Shown: positions 12,291-25,029 of the stretch, one piece after another
How positions within the stretch are numbered: the first letter of the stretch is position 1
Layout of the letters: each line of letters begins with the position of its first letter
Origin: Kudoa neothunni
Lineage: Eukaryota > Cnidaria
Reading direction: 5' to 3'
Assembly: GCA_964304625.1 (NCBI GenBank)
Contig: OZ199840.1
Coordinates: 5,704,001-5,768,000, forward strand
DNA: 64,000 nucleotides
Notes under the pieces: generated by a model
Told to the model about the DNA's origin: nothing
The model's database searches: none
What the model saw: the letters and a program-made list of their open reading frames with translations, nothing else
Program-made: the position numbers and the translations under genes

Positions 12291-12989
12291 TATTATTTCT
12301 TTATTTTTAAGTTTTCTAATACATATTGTACAAATGATAAAAGACATGCCGGTAAATACTTTTAAAGCCAAAAGTTACAGAGAATCTATCAAACGAAAAT
12401 AATACGAAAAAGCATTAACCAACACTCAATTTCTTTAATTTTTATAAATTATTTTAAAACGCTATAAATAATATCACACATGTAGTTTTAAATATTAAAA
12501 TGATAATTTTCGACATTAGAGGTCATGAAGTTGTCCCGTGTTAAAAAAATTTTTAAAATGACGGAAAATAAAAATATACCTTAAATAATTACATAATTTT
12601 TTTTAATAATGGATATTAAAGTTAAATAACAAAAACTAAAAAAAGGGTTCGAGTTAACTGAAAAGGTTGTTTACTCGAAGCCAACTTGTCAGATCCTGAT
12701 ACAACTACAGATAATGATGAAGTGAAATCCATCGGGAAATTAAATGATAATATTTTCTCCTTGTCAAATAATTATTAATATGGTAGTGAGGATAATACAA
12801 GCTTAAAACGGATTAACGCTAGACCATGATTCAGTATTCCGAATGATGTCATTACTGTGGATGATTGTGAACAGCATGAAATCTAATTGTGAGGGTAATT
12901 AAAAAACAAATGATTAACACAGACACTTGCTATAGATATGGTAATGTGTTTTGTAACGGTGCCCTCTAGCACAGTATAATAACACTAAT
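12291..12989. other. AT-rich spacer between two relics
   Basis: No exon or RNA gene recognised. Around 12660-12900 short acidic coding-like fragments occur on the plus strand. They may belong to the 5' part of the neighbouring fossil or to another transposon, but none can be assigned. Confidence 0.35.
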
Positions 12990-13980
12990 CAAACGTTTAC
13001 CCACCCCAAGTACGTCCATAATTGTGACACGTGAAAAATTCTACGCGGTAGAACAATTGGAAATGGAATCTATTAATGAGTTTGTGACCAGGCTTAAACA
13101 CCTATCGAGGAATTTAAACTTTGAGAGCATCCTAATGAGAGCTCTCAGAGACAAACTTTTCAACGAGTTGAAACCACCGTTCAGGGGAAACGTGATCGAC
13201 TATTGATGGAACAAAAGTTGGCGTCTGAAAACGTCTAATAAGTCACATTCAACATGGAAATAATTCACAAAGACTCAATAACCGTCAGTCACAGAGAAAA
13301 CATGTTTCCACCGAAAAAAATATTCAACAATATAAGCGCAAAAAGTCAAGAATGAAAAGGAATGTTTCTGATGTGGTAAAAGCGGTCATCATCATAGCGA
13401 GTGTTACTATATCAATAGGAAATATTTTACTTGTGGAAAACTTGGTCGTGTGGCGGAAAAAAGTCAGGATATTAGAACAGATGAAATTAAAAATATTGAG
13501 TGTCTTGTCGATCACAATAACGTTAAATTGATTATTTATGTGTCTCCTTTTTTGTGTGTTACGTATTGGTAAACTTGTAATCAATATGGACGTCGAAACG
13601 GGTTCTTCGTCAACATATATGTCGTAACAATTATAAAAATTCTTCAAACTCACGATTAAATATAGGCGAAAATGTCTTGGTCCGTGACTTCAGCCCTAGA
13701 GGTCGTAAAAATCGGTCGCCGTGTGTGATCCCTAAAAGAATAAACAATGTGCGTTACTTAATTCCAATCCTATAAAAAAGAAAATCTAGAAAAGACGCAG
13801 AAATCAAAAGAGGAAAAGCAATATGAGAAATTATCCAGGCCTCAAATATTAGTAGGACGATAACTCAACTATAGCTACTAATTCTGAAGTGGCGAGAAAC
13901 GATAATATATCGAAGGACCTACTTGAGGAACAAATGTCCCATCACAGCAAAAGACAAACGAAGTCTACCGGACGACCAAA
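12990..13980 (+). mobile_element. Ty3-type LTR retrotransposon gag fossil
   Basis: A remnant of a Ty3/Metaviridae-like element on the plus strand. A capsid-type segment at about 13024-13206 (REKFYAVEQLEMESINEFV) is followed by CCHC zinc-knuckle-like sequence near 13345-13450 and a possible aspartic-protease-like start near 13585-13620. No reverse transcriptase, integrase or long terminal repeats were seen. It is broken, with several interruptions (roughly four or more), and looks old. Confidence 0.6.
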
Positions 13981-15531
13981 CAAATTTCCCCGTTAGAACG
14001 CAAAGACGTATCTATTAGGTAACGGATGGTACGTAATCTCCTCGGGACCACCCAAAAAATTGCGTACCAAACGTTGCACCTGATAATACGCATTTAAAAT
14101 GCATTATTAAGATTATTTGGTCAACAAATAATTTGCAATTTTTGTTTAAACCATAATTTTGGATAAAATCTAGTAAATGGTCAGTTCTACTAAAGTATCT
14201 AAAGTATAAATTTTGTTTTATTTGCATCTCTAACATTATTCTTTAATAAGCAATTAACATAGTCTAAAAATAAAATTTATTCTATTTTCATTTACAAGAA
14301 AAAAATTATTTATATTAAATATCTCAAAAGACTAATTTGTATCTTAAAAATACTTTTAAATTGTTCTTATGATCATGCGTATACCTTGAGTATTAAAAAA
14401 ACATAGGCTATTTATACACCAATAACCCATAAACTAATGTTAATGTTCGATCAATAAACTCCCTATTATATCATAATCGCTTTCTTTAATTTGCTTCCTT
14501 CGATTTAATATATATTAAAACAAGGTTTTGTATATTAGATTATTTATTCGAGGATTGAAATTATTCACGAGATTTCCGATAAAATTAGATGGTATCGTTT
14601 TCATTAAAAATATAATTTAGGAGATATGTTCAAGCAAGCTTCAACTTGAAGGAATAACTCATTTTTAGGATAATCTATCTATTATATATATAAAGCTGAA
14701 GTGTCCATGTGTGTGTACGTGTATCAGTAAATACGCATGTGCGTCAAAATTTTTTCCTCATAGAGGGATGTTTATAAAATTTTTTAAAAATCACGATGTT
14801 TCAAAAGATCTTTAAATCATTTTTACACTATTCAATGTTCCCAAAGATGTTTAGAAAATGGTGATTTTATCGATTCAAAGTTTGTTTAACGGATTACTTG
14901 AGCTCAACAATAGGATTAACACCTGTTTGACCTCCTGATAGTCGGTTGAGGGTAACCTTACTCCTTATATGATTTATCAAATTTAAATAAGCGATATCAT
15001 CTGACTTTTTATATAATGTTGGCATGTATATTTGGTGTTTTTCACATAGACATTTTGTTGTCGAGAGTTTTAACGTATTACGCTTGATAGACACATATTG
15101 AAGGTTCTATTAATGGTTTAAGATATGATAAATAATCTATATATGTTTTATGAATAACGAATTCGTAGAGAACGTTAAAACTATATTGATTAGAGCATTA
15201 TGATGGAAATACTGCGTCCGTAGATTTCATTGGAATCATCCGCTAAGTTAACTTTCCGTGATTAGATTCAATGCAGATGGTTTTACTTCATCCGATTATT
15301 TGAATTATTTATGTTGATGTTGACTCAATTTGAAACTTTTTGTGAGAAATAATTCATTAATGTTCATGCCGGGACAAGGATTAATAATTTGAGTATTAAA
15401 AATTAATTATTGTAAAGTTTCTTCTATTTCTATATCTTTTTTTACCACCCAAGAAAAACATGACAAAATTTTCTGAGTCGGGCCAGAATCGGCTTTGAAA
15501 AATCCGTGGTTCAAAAAATAATATTTTGAGG
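13981..15531. other. AT-rich region with unassigned repeat-like sequence
   Basis: No gene supported. At about 14680-14740 a 'TATATATATAAAGCTGAAGTG' stretch followed by GTGT-rich sequence resembles termini seen in some animal Helitron or other repeats, but no helicase is present. A 66-codon minus-str frame at 15094-14894 (ends LSGGQTGVNPIVELK) has no partner and no family match. Confidence 0.35.
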
Positions 15532-17808
15532 CAGAGGTGGGAAATTATATTTTGAAATGGGCCGGATTATAGTATAGTCAATATAGTTGACCAAATGGAT
15601 ACTTAAGATATTATTTCTAATACTTCAATATTAAAATAAGGTAGATTGACATTAGTCAAATGTAAAAACCGCATGAATATTATTTTTTAAGCATAAAAAA
15701 GTTTACATTATAAAATTGGGATCAAATAAATAATGATCAATGAGATAGGTGTAATCTACTACAATCGCTAACTAATTTTTCAAAATTTGGATCTTAGGTT
15801 GCTTGTATTGATTCTTGGAACAGCCCGGAGGTTTGAATCAGTCAATAAATACCTATTCTCTGATTTGTTGATAAACATAACGGAAAAATTTTTCTTGATT
15901 CAATGTTCGATAGAAATCAACTAGGCTTCTATTTTCAAATACAGACTTTATCATAATGTCTGATTGCAGATCTATAATTTCAAAATTGTAATTCATCAGT
16001 AGCTTTTTCGAAGTCATATGTAAACGGAGATTTTAACAAGTTGAATTGAGGCTTCATTCTCTTAAAATCTAAAAATTTCCTTCCAAATTCTTCTACTAAA
16101 CTTAACATTTGCTCACTGCATTTCTCTGCATATGTGCCATTCACACACTGAGTCTTTAAACAAGGGAAATGTGCATAGTTCTGATTTGAAAGTTTGATGT
16201 TTAAATCATTTATTTTCAAAAAAACACTATAATTTCATCTTTGAGTTCCCAAACCCTTCTTAAAACTTTCCCAAGACTTAGTCATCGCACATTTGTATGA
16301 TACAAAACATCAGAATAGTCAGATTCCATATATTCCAAAAAAATACGGAATTGCCTGTGGTTCAGTCCCTTCGTCCTTATTATATCCACAGCATTTGTGA
16401 CCGAATCAACGATATTTTTTAGGGCCAATTTTGATTTGCAGAGACTTTCTTGGTTAATTATACAATGAAAAGAAAGTAGATTGTGGTTTGGGTAACTTTG
16501 TTTAATCTTTTCACTCATTAGTTTAACACGACCGCGATGTCTCCTAATTAATGCAGGGACTCCGTCAGTTGTATTACTTACAAGTTTATCAAGGTATAAT
16601 CGAGATTTCTCCAAGAAATTCATAACACTCTCATAAACGTCTTGCGTAGTAGTAGTAATATTTTTAAGACTTTCCATTGATAGAGGCTCCTCTGTGATGT
16701 TAAAATCTTCAGCAATGCCATGAATAAAAATAAGTAATTGCGATGTATCGCATATGTCTGTACTTTCGTCTAACGCTAACGAATACCATTGGAAGGATTC
16801 TGCCATGTCCAATAGCTTTTTGTTTAAGTTCTTTTAAGTAGCAGAAATAGCGTCCAGCTTGCGTACAATAGTTCTCCTTGACAGTGGAATTGATTCAAAT
16901 TTTTTTTAACCTCAGGACAAACAGTTTCAGCTATTTCAACCAAACAAGATTTCGAAAACTCAGAATCAGCGAATGGTTTGTTACACTACAATCTTCCATG
17001 CTAATCCTGAAGCTAGTTTTTGTTGCACAATCTTGTATGCAAGTTGACTTCACAAATGTACTTTGCCGCCTTACTCTTTAGCTTCATTTCAGAAAAATTT
17101 TGACTAAAGGTAGTATAAAGCGATTTGAAATGTCTTTTTAAAATTATATTTTTTGAACACGACATTCATTATCAATTTTTCATTTTGCAGAACTCATCGT
17201 AATTTCAGACCTGAACGCCTGGTGACTGAATTGCTCGCACGCATGATTCTAAGTTACTCATAAAATTATTGTGTAAAAGTGCAGCAATTAGTGTTAACTA
17301 ATTTGAGCGAATTTCTATGAATTTGTCTTAAAATTAAGCGGTTCATTATCTTATTGAATTTTATGCAGTTAATTAAACTCGATTATTCGGTACGGTCTGT
17401 TCTCATTTCTTACTGTAGGCTAGTTTTTTGTTTTGTTTTGAAATTTGTTTCATCCGCTATTTTGTGTAGCTTGGCATGACTGCGAATCTCACCGTCAATA
17501 TTTATACGATGAGTCACTCTCAAATAATCCTAATATTATGGGAAGAATATTATACATTTTCGGAACTCAAATTTTAAATTTAAAACCACAATTGCTATTA
17601 AATCAGGGTATAAAAAATATGAGTTTAGTTTAATAACGTTGAAAAGTATTTGTCTTCAACCAAAACCTTCATAGAGAGAAACTAATTGCAAAATATATCA
17701 AGGACGGGTGAATTAACAAAAAGCTCTCTATCAAGCTTCGGTAATGTTTTTAAACAATATGGCGGGCCAGATAAGACATCGTGGCCGGTCGTATCATACC
17801 CACCCCTG
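15532..17808 (-). mobile_element. hAT transposon relic (GTF2IRD2/ZBED-like transposase)
   Basis: The ends form short inverted repeats typical of hAT: CAGAGGTGGG at 15532 and CCCACCCCTG ending at 17808. The flanking 8-mers (TTTTGAGG and CCTTAAGG) match only in part. The minus strand encodes pieces of a hAT transposase. About 17000-16890 reads PFADSEFSKSC...EIAETVCPE. A 176-codon frame at 16812-16282 carries YSLALDESTDICDTSQLLIF and the conserved 'LVSNTTDGVPAL' and 'FHCIINQESLCKS' blocks. The frame at 16219-15980 continues (KINDLNIKLSNQN). These match the ZBED5/FAM200/GTF2IRD2-type proteins derived from hAT. Frame changes and stops make it inactive. The plus-strand frame at 16878-17081 is a shadow. 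Confidence 0.85.
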
Positions 17809-18784
17809 CCTTAAGGTAATTTAAATAATTCGGAAACGTAAAAAAATGATCATAATTTAAATTTCATCAATCCAAATTGTTAATGTATGATGCTTCAAAT
17901 TTTTTAGTTATTTTTATTCTATGGATTAATTCACGACTTCAGTATATTTTGCGAATGTTATTAAGATGTGTATCTATGCGAAATCTTCCCCAAGCAACGC
18001 TAGATAGTTCGCGCTAGTTGTATTTAAAATAAGAAAAGTATTATCCCTTATATTTATGGTTGTTTCAGATTTAAAATAAAAATCGAAACGTTTACTAATG
18101 CGAATTAAAATAAGGCGGAAAGTATCAATTGCGCTCTATCGAAGTATGTTCTATCAATAACCTACTCTGTACACAAATTTTTAGCGCAAAAGTAGGTTAA
18201 ATCTTTCTAAATATCTTTAGTAGGAAACATTTATGAAAAAAATTACGAGTACGATCCCTCGAAAAATTTCTTTTTAAATCCCCCTGCAGAAGAGAGGTCA
18301 TAAACTTTTAATTTTTAAAAATCAGAGTATTTTACTCAAGCCAGAGTTTAAGGGGCTACTCAATTAGTTCCGATATACAACGTGCGAATAAATTAGACGT
18401 GAGAACTTGATTCGTTAAAAACAGGTGCATATTTGAAGCTTGCTTAGGTGGGTGCAACCATATAGTTATTTGGCGTGAGAACTATAATCCGTGATTCTAA
18501 TATGTAAGCTCATTTAGCATTATAAACAGTGATTAATAACAACGTTTTAATTCCTTTGAGAAATATATGTTTATCGCATATTTGTACAACAAGACGGGCT
18601 CATTTAATACTTGTTATAGATCAGCTTAATTTCTGATTTTATATTAAGGTTACACTTTATCAAACATTTTCTTATTAACTCTCAATACAAAATTGGTAAC
18701 AAAATATTTTATCATTTATTAATTTATAATTTGGCCGAAATTATTCTACAGAACTTTTGGTGTGAATTAAGTAAGTTGTTAATA
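17809..18784. other. AT-rich spacer
   Basis: Just under 1 kb without a supportable exon or RNA gene. The word GCGCTAGTT at about 18010 recurs near 6985, 40345 and 60490 and may be a scrap of the piggyBac-like family. Confidence 0.4.
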
Positions 18785-19119
18785 TTAAAAGTAATTTACT
18801 AAACATTCAGCACAATAACAAACATCGGTCTCTAATACTTCTGATGATATAGCTTTTGACGACCGTGTGTCGGCAACATCAAAAAGCGTTCTCATTTGAC
18901 GAAATCCGGGCTCAACTTGGAGATTAACTATGCTAACATACAACTCAATAAATATAATAAAACCTTCATCAAGCCAATCCAAAGCAACTGAAATACATTT
19001 ATTGAATATAACTTATATTGTAAGGAAATTTTTATTAATTTATCACATGAAATTTCAATGTTGAAGTTATAGATATGTTGATCGCCGATAATGAATTGCG
19101 TCAAGAACAGTATTAACAC
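18785..19119 (-). CDS. Possible small gene fragment, unidentified
   Basis: Low-confidence model. A 65-codon minus-strand frame (18982-18785) ends in a stop and follows a good acceptor (TGTATTTCAG) near 18990. Its protein (ALDWLDEGFIIFIELYVSIV... then ...SEVLETDVCYCAECLV) has even composition but no family I recognise. An upstream frame (19119 to about 19050) joins in phase through a 59-nt GT..AG intron but has no ATG, so a further exon would be needed. If real, it would be transcribed divergently from the TGN38-like gene, whose ATG is only about 65 bp away. It could equally be chance or a transposon piece. Confidence 0.25.
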
Positions 19120-19183
19120 TTAAAATAAAGGATTATTACTGACGCTTCGAGATTAGTTTCAACATCTTTGAGAACTGAACGCA

Positions 19184-20586
19184 ATGAAGTTTTTGCAATT
19201 TACCTATCTGTTGATTCTGAGTAACTTGTTGTAGTTATTCTTACTATTGATCACTCTTAGTTATATTATCTTGCTCGGTACACAATAAGCCCAAACACAG
19301 TGTCGCCTATGAAGATGAAAACGTTCCTAATGAGATGATGGACGAAAACCCATATATTTCAACTCAAATTGACGATATCGATTGGCATGAGACAAACAGA
19401 GATGCCCTTACAGAAACATCATCCAATTCAGGCCACAATGCCAATTCGAACGACGATCCCTCATTGGATGGTGTAAATACTTCGAACTATTTGAGTGAAT
19501 TGTTTCAAAATTTCCAGGAAAAGTTCAGGGGTATTTTGGAAAAAACGAAAACTGAAGTCAATCCGTCTTCTCGGCCAATCCCAATTGATACTCGTTCAAC
19601 TGATTCTAAAACAATAGAGGAGTCAAATAAAAATGTTAAGGGTCAGTCTGTTGAGTCGATAAACAAGGATAAATCCAAACCAATCAATTCGCATGTTACG
19701 AAAGTTGTTCCCGTGGTTGAGGATAAAGACGAAACTCATTCGCGGGATACATTTAAAATAGATGGACCTCATCATTCATCTGAAGACGTTAGAATGAACG
19801 TTCCAGAAGGTGCTGCTGTTTCAGATAAGGTTGATAAAGTCACTGGCGTTGAAAAAAATCAAAATGAACCGCTCGACGTTCCCCCTGAAGAGTCAGAGGA
19901 GGAGGTGAGAGCTTCGCCTGATTTATCCTCAGAGCTTTCCCCTAGTAGTGATTCTACAAAAGTTTCTGAATCTGAGAAAAAACAAAATTCCATTTCTACT
20001 CCTGATTCTGATTCTGATAAACAACCCAAACATTTCGACATTTTGAATAATGGTTATCATCCTGTTCAGGGAGAACCTGAAAATGAACGTGTTACGGAAG
20101 GCGAAAAATCTGAGACAGATTATAAAGGATTTTCTACTCCAGATGATTTTGATTATGAAGTTGAAGTTGATGAGGAAGACCATACGACTGATTCCCCATA
20201 CGGTAGTTTTATATTGTCTAAATATCTTGTTTTGATATTCTATAGAGGATATCAGTTTTCTTCCATATGATGGTACTCCTTTTTAGATAATAGTTGTTGT
20301 TATTGACGGTGTTATTTAGATCCTGCCAAACTTGCAGTCATCATTGTAATACCTCTAGCCTTTTGTGTTGTGTCGATAATGACAGTGTATGATTTTTCTA
20401 TTAATAATTCTAGCAATAATTGGCATAATATAGGTCGTTTGGAGTTAACTCGATGAGATCTAGATCGAGAGGTAAAAAACTAGATTTGAAAGTATTTCGT
20501 GATTGTGATTGGTGTTATTTCTAGGAAGAACATACCGTGGAAAGAAGTATGAGTTCCTTGAGCCTGAGGATACACTACAAGTTTGA
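19184..20586 (+). CDS. Type I acidic membrane protein, TGN38/TGOLN2-like architecture
   Basis: Six exons: 19184-19220, 19261-20202, 20246-20272, 20320-20386, 20434-20471 and 20525-20586. Introns are 40, 43, 47, 47 and 53 nt, all GT..AG with matching phases; 390 residues. Exon 1 and the start of exon 2 give a clear signal peptide (MKFLQFTYLLILIILSCS). Residues about 25-335 form a low-complexity ectodomain rich in Ser, Asp, Glu, Lys and Pro, likely extended and heavily modified. One TM helix (about 339-358) is followed by a short basic cytoplasmic tail containing KKYEFL, a YxxPhi sorting signal, and ending TLQV, a possible class II PDZ ligand. TGN38/TGOLN2 and KCT2 share this layout, including a tail YxxPhi motif (YQRL). 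That suggests cycling between trans-Golgi, endosomes and plasma membrane. Homology is not proven; the ectodomain is too simple to compare. The 27-nt exon 3 is unusually small. Confidence 0.75.
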
Positions 20587-21348
20587 TTTACGAACAAGCA
20601 AATATAATTTTGTTTATGTTATTATAATTAACTTCATGGATGTATCCTCTTTGTGCTTTGTTTTCTTTGAGTTTATTTTTCCGAATTTTGATTATTTTTT
20701 GCGATCAAATAGCATGTAAGAGTTGCGTTAACTAATGGCTTACTCAAGTTATAAAATGAATAAATGATTGGATATTATTGTATGGCTCAGTGATCCATAT
20801 TCGAAAGTTCTTAAATAGAACCACATAATCTATACTCATTCTGTATCTCTTTTTAACACGGTATGATAATTGGAAATGCTCATGATAACGATCATATTAG
20901 AGGTATTACAATTAAACATAGATAAAAAGGTTAATGCAGCTTAATACAAGCTGCAAAAAATTTATTGAGTCATTGATGATACATCTAAGTCGAAATGCGT
21001 ATTAACCCCTAGGAGAAGGACGGATTAATTTAGGAACCCTAATTACTTTATTTTTCGAAATTTCTATTTTTGCCTTTTTGTTCTCTCTATAATTTTCCAT
21101 GTAAACTTTTAATATCAAATAAACTACTAACTACACCAACAATAATTTTTCGTTAAGGTTATAAAATAATTTACTATTTTCTCAAAACCGAACCAATAGT
21201 ATTTAATGTTTAAATGAATAAAAGCAATAAGAGTATGACTAAGTTTTGATTTTATTTTCCACCGGAAGAATCCGATATGCTTGGAGGTTATCCTGAGATT
21301 ATTGTAAGACACAGGCGCTCTTAGTTGTATATTAATTTTGAAAGTATA
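20587..21348. other. AT-rich spacer
   Basis: Contains the 3' flank of the preceding gene and no recognisable exon. Ends at the target-site duplication of the Merlin-like element. Confidence 0.5.
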
Positions 21349-23956
21349 GGTCGATTGGTAATTATAAAACCTGTGACGTCTGAAAAATACCCCTACCTAT
21401 GCGCATCTTTTTTATCGCTAATTTTTTTACGATTCTTATTAATAAAATACACATGGAGAGCAAAATCGTCCCCACGTGTAATCTCCCTTTTGTTTATAAA
21501 AACTTGTTAGTTTCATTATTTGTGAGATATTTTAACATATTCGTTATATTAAATCATGTAAATAACTTTTTAAGATAATTATTGGACCAAAAAGATAGTT
21601 TAAGTGTTCATTATAATGGTGTTACATTTTACAAACTGAGCATATCAATTTGTTCATATTCAGTCGGTGAAATGTAAATCTCATTGTAATTTATTATGCA
21701 AAACCACAATTTTTTGTTTTTAATTTTGAAAGTTGTTGTTTTAATGTGTCCATTATGTTCTAAAAAAAATTATAAACCGTTATATTTGTCATAAAATTAT
21801 TAATATAATATAGCAATTATCAAAATATAAAATAGACGATTTTGAACGTTATGCAGATAAATCCAATAAAGATGACAAAGTATACGTACAATTTTCTGGA
21901 CTACTCTATTTGAGTAAATGTAAAAAATCTGCAATGTTAAAAAAACATTTTTTAATAGTATTTAATAACTGATTTTATTTAGATGTAATATTCTGTCGAG
22001 AATGTGAATATAGAATTATTCGTGTCAAATGAATTATACAATTTTTGGAATTTCCCGCCAAATAATCCTTATCCGATTTCAAAATCTCCATGATAGTAAA
22101 TTTAAAAGAAAAAGTCTTCCGCTATAAAAATTTTTGTGATTTTTTTAGTGACATTATTCAGCTAGTCGATTTTCTAAGTGTACACAAGCATTTAAATATT
22201 TTTATATAAAAATTATTCGTTTATTAAAATTTTACCTTAATTAAATTCAGAACATGTTATGTGGTAAATATTAGTTTATCTAATGAATGCTTAAATAACT
22301 AACCTATCTTCTTTGGAATAGTTTATTTGTCCATTTATATTAACATCGATTTTTGAACATAGAAAAAAAGACTAAAATATGAATATTTTCAAAAACATAT
22401 TTACAATAATCAAATTAAAACAACGATAAATTGTTCTTGAAATGTTGTTGAAACGATTTAAGTCTTCGCCCATGATAAATTGATACCATTCTTCAATAAG
22501 GTATTCCTCGCGATTTAAGAATGATACTCCTCGTTTTATGAGAAGAAATTTTGTTGTTAGCCTTCCCTAGCCTCTTTTGATAGTATTTGTATGAGAACCA
22601 TTCTGCACGTATCCTTTCGAGTGTTTGACCCTTTTTGGATTTCTCTTTCGATGTTGGCAAAATGCCGCCGAATTCCACTTCTCTACATAGAAATTCCCCA
22701 TTTTTAAAAGAGAATCCTCTTTCCCATGTCGTCAAGTTTACACTGAGCCAATCCAAAAATCCAAGGACCGTCAACTCTTCCATCATATTTTCCTCTTCTT
22801 AGTTCAGCATCTATTTACATTATTTAATAAAGTAGTGACATCATAAAATACTGTCGAAGGATTCTTCAAAAAATTCTAATTCTGAGGGGGAATAATCGCC
22901 ACCATTTCCATCGTCGACTTCTATTAAGTAAAAGGAATACGTTATATAAATAATTATATCAAATTCGAGATTTAGTACCTGACTCCAAAAATTTGTTATT
23001 TTAAGAAGTTTTCCATACGTCTCCTTTAAGATACCGACACCGATTACGTTTTCTTTTTCCATGCAGGAAGCATTCATCAATTTCTACAATGAAAACTTCC
23101 TCATCAAATCTGTTTCTGCTCTCGAAGGGTGATTTGCAGAGTTGTCAGATTTTTTGAACCACGCTGAAACTGTAGGCATACTTAACTTATCTTTTTTGGT
23201 TGTAGTTAAAATAGTTTCATCCGTACACTAGCGATAGCATATTTTAAATTTTTTTCAATGTTAGGTTTTGGGACGGACCGCGTATAAGAGAGTGAAAAAA
23301 ATGTTTCATTTTGGGGGGAAAAGTAGTTTTACACCTATTGTTATTAAAAGAAGCGACTTGAGATAAACTATTACTTTTTACATAGATATGTGAAAGAATA
23401 ATCGACGTTATTTCTGTCATACGCGGACTGTTCAGTTATCGGCCTGCTAACATTTAATTTGCGCTTTCTAGTGATGAAGCAATCGAAATTCTTGCAATTG
23501 CTACAGCGAGTTGGAGCTTTTTAAAGATAACCCTTAGAAACAAGTACATGGAAGAACTTTTCGTAATTATTAATGAGCAAATAAAAGTTATCATGGCTTT
23601 TAAAATTTAACGGCTCCATTTTAGACTAGCATGTGTTAACAAACGCGGAATTAGCATATCCGTTTATTTCTTAATGTAAAAAAATAATTTAAATGATTTA
23701 ATATAACGAATATGTTAAAATATCTGACAAATAATGAAACTGACAAGTTTTTGTAAACAAAAGGGAGATTACACATGGGGACGATTTTGCTCGAAGTAGG
23801 ATTTGGCTAAAATTTAAAGTTATTTCTAAGGGAAGAATTTTTGCACTCCATATTTATTTATTTTATTAATAAGAATCGTAAAAAAATTTGTGACAAAAAA
23901 GATGCGTACGGGGGGTGTTTTTCAGGTGTCACAAGCTTTATAATTACTGGTCGATT
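21349..23956 (-). mobile_element. Merlin-like (IS1016-type) transposon with long TIRs and 8-bp TSD
   Basis: A perfect 8-bp direct repeat GGTCGATT lies at 21349-21356 and 23949-23956. Immediately inside are long terminal inverted repeats, left 21357 to about 21575 and right about 23665 to 23948. They share GTAATTATAAA, the CGCATCTTTTTT stretch, TTTTTTTACGATTCTTATT, CAAAATCGTCCCC and AATCTCCCTTTTGTTTA. The right arm carries an extra block of about 70 nt. The 2.6-kb interior on the minus strand has FIVEIDECFLHGKRKRNR at about 23125-23060, which fits the 'VEIDE..FG.RK...GR' catalytic block of Merlin/IS1016-like DDE transposases. Further fragments lie at 22960-22480. Element size, TIR length and 8-9-bp duplication suit Merlin; a MULE is the alternative. 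Stops and frame changes indicate a dead copy, though the duplication is intact. Confidence 0.7.
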
Positions 23957-25027
23957 AATATTTAATTTTGTTCCAGCCGGATTTTTCTTTTTACATCAGC
24001 CATGATTTTTACCATAGAATAAAAATTATAACAGAAAAGGTAGTTGCTTAAAGGGAAGGAAATATTCCTACATTTTAATACCACGATCGCAAAATGAGAT
24101 TAACAAAAACTTTGGGGTACCTTTGTTAGGGCGGTTTTGGCGGTTGTTCCATTCAGATGACAAAGTCACTTGAAAATCAATCTTGAGTTTTCCAATAGTT
24201 AGTTGATAGCTTCATACAAGCATAACCTATATTTTTGAGGAATTGTTTGTTTATTCTCGTTTTTTATCTTAAAGTGATGACTACGAATTGATTGTATTTT
24301 TTCCTAGCTGATTAAATATCTCTATGTTTTGAGCGGTTATTTTTTTTTAAATTAAGTAATAACCACAAAAAACATATGTTTTATCCCTGCGAACGAATTA
24401 AATTGAAATACCTCTGAGATACCTTAGGTTCCCCCTCCGGCAAAAGCGTAAGTTTTTCGAGTTCCGTCTTCCGAGGGTTAATTACATTGCGTTGCCATGT
24501 TCGTTGAAATTTTCCAGGTTTACTACCACCAAACACAGTTATTAATACCTTCAATGGTCAATAAAAAAATATTTGTGAATATTTAAAGGCTCTCATCGTT
24601 TTATTTAAACTTAGGTGAGTAACAATTAACACTATTTAAGTAAACAGTCTAATTCCAGTCTTCGTTGTAAAGCATAGGTCTAGTAGCTATTTTAATAAAC
24701 TAAAAAAATAAGCTTCTTATTTTTCATTTTGAATATTAAATAAGACTCTTTAACCGCATTTTTATAAAAAATAATATATTTTATATTTCCTCCTAAAATA
24801 ACTCAACTAAGGATATATTTATTAAGATACTAATTAATTAGATAGCTTTGTTTTACTGGCTTAATAACAATAATATAAACTTAGTCTACAGCACTTAAGT
24901 TGCATTTTTTAACAATATTCAATAGATAAATTTTAATATTATTTTTATAATTATATAGATATTTTTAACATTTGGTGATTTTGAAGTGAACTTTAATTTG
25001 ATGCTGGTTTTAAAATTATTTTCTTTT
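23957..25027. other. AT-rich spacer with a piggyBac-type terminus
   Basis: No exon found. At about 24467-24482 the sequence TTCCGAGGGTTAA matches the terminus shared by the piggyBac-like copies elsewhere in the window. A matching left end was not identified. Confidence 0.4.
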
Positions 25028-25029
25028 TA

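Noticed and set aside
14680-14740. Helitron terminus
   Set aside because: The TATATAAAGCTGAAGTG-type sequence is suggestive, but there is no helicase/Rep coding sequence nor a defined 3' hairpin with CTRR end.
19859-20235. Overlapping frames on both strands within the acidic protein gene
   Set aside because: By-products of low-complexity Ser/Asp/Glu codons; the plus-strand spliced gene explains the region.
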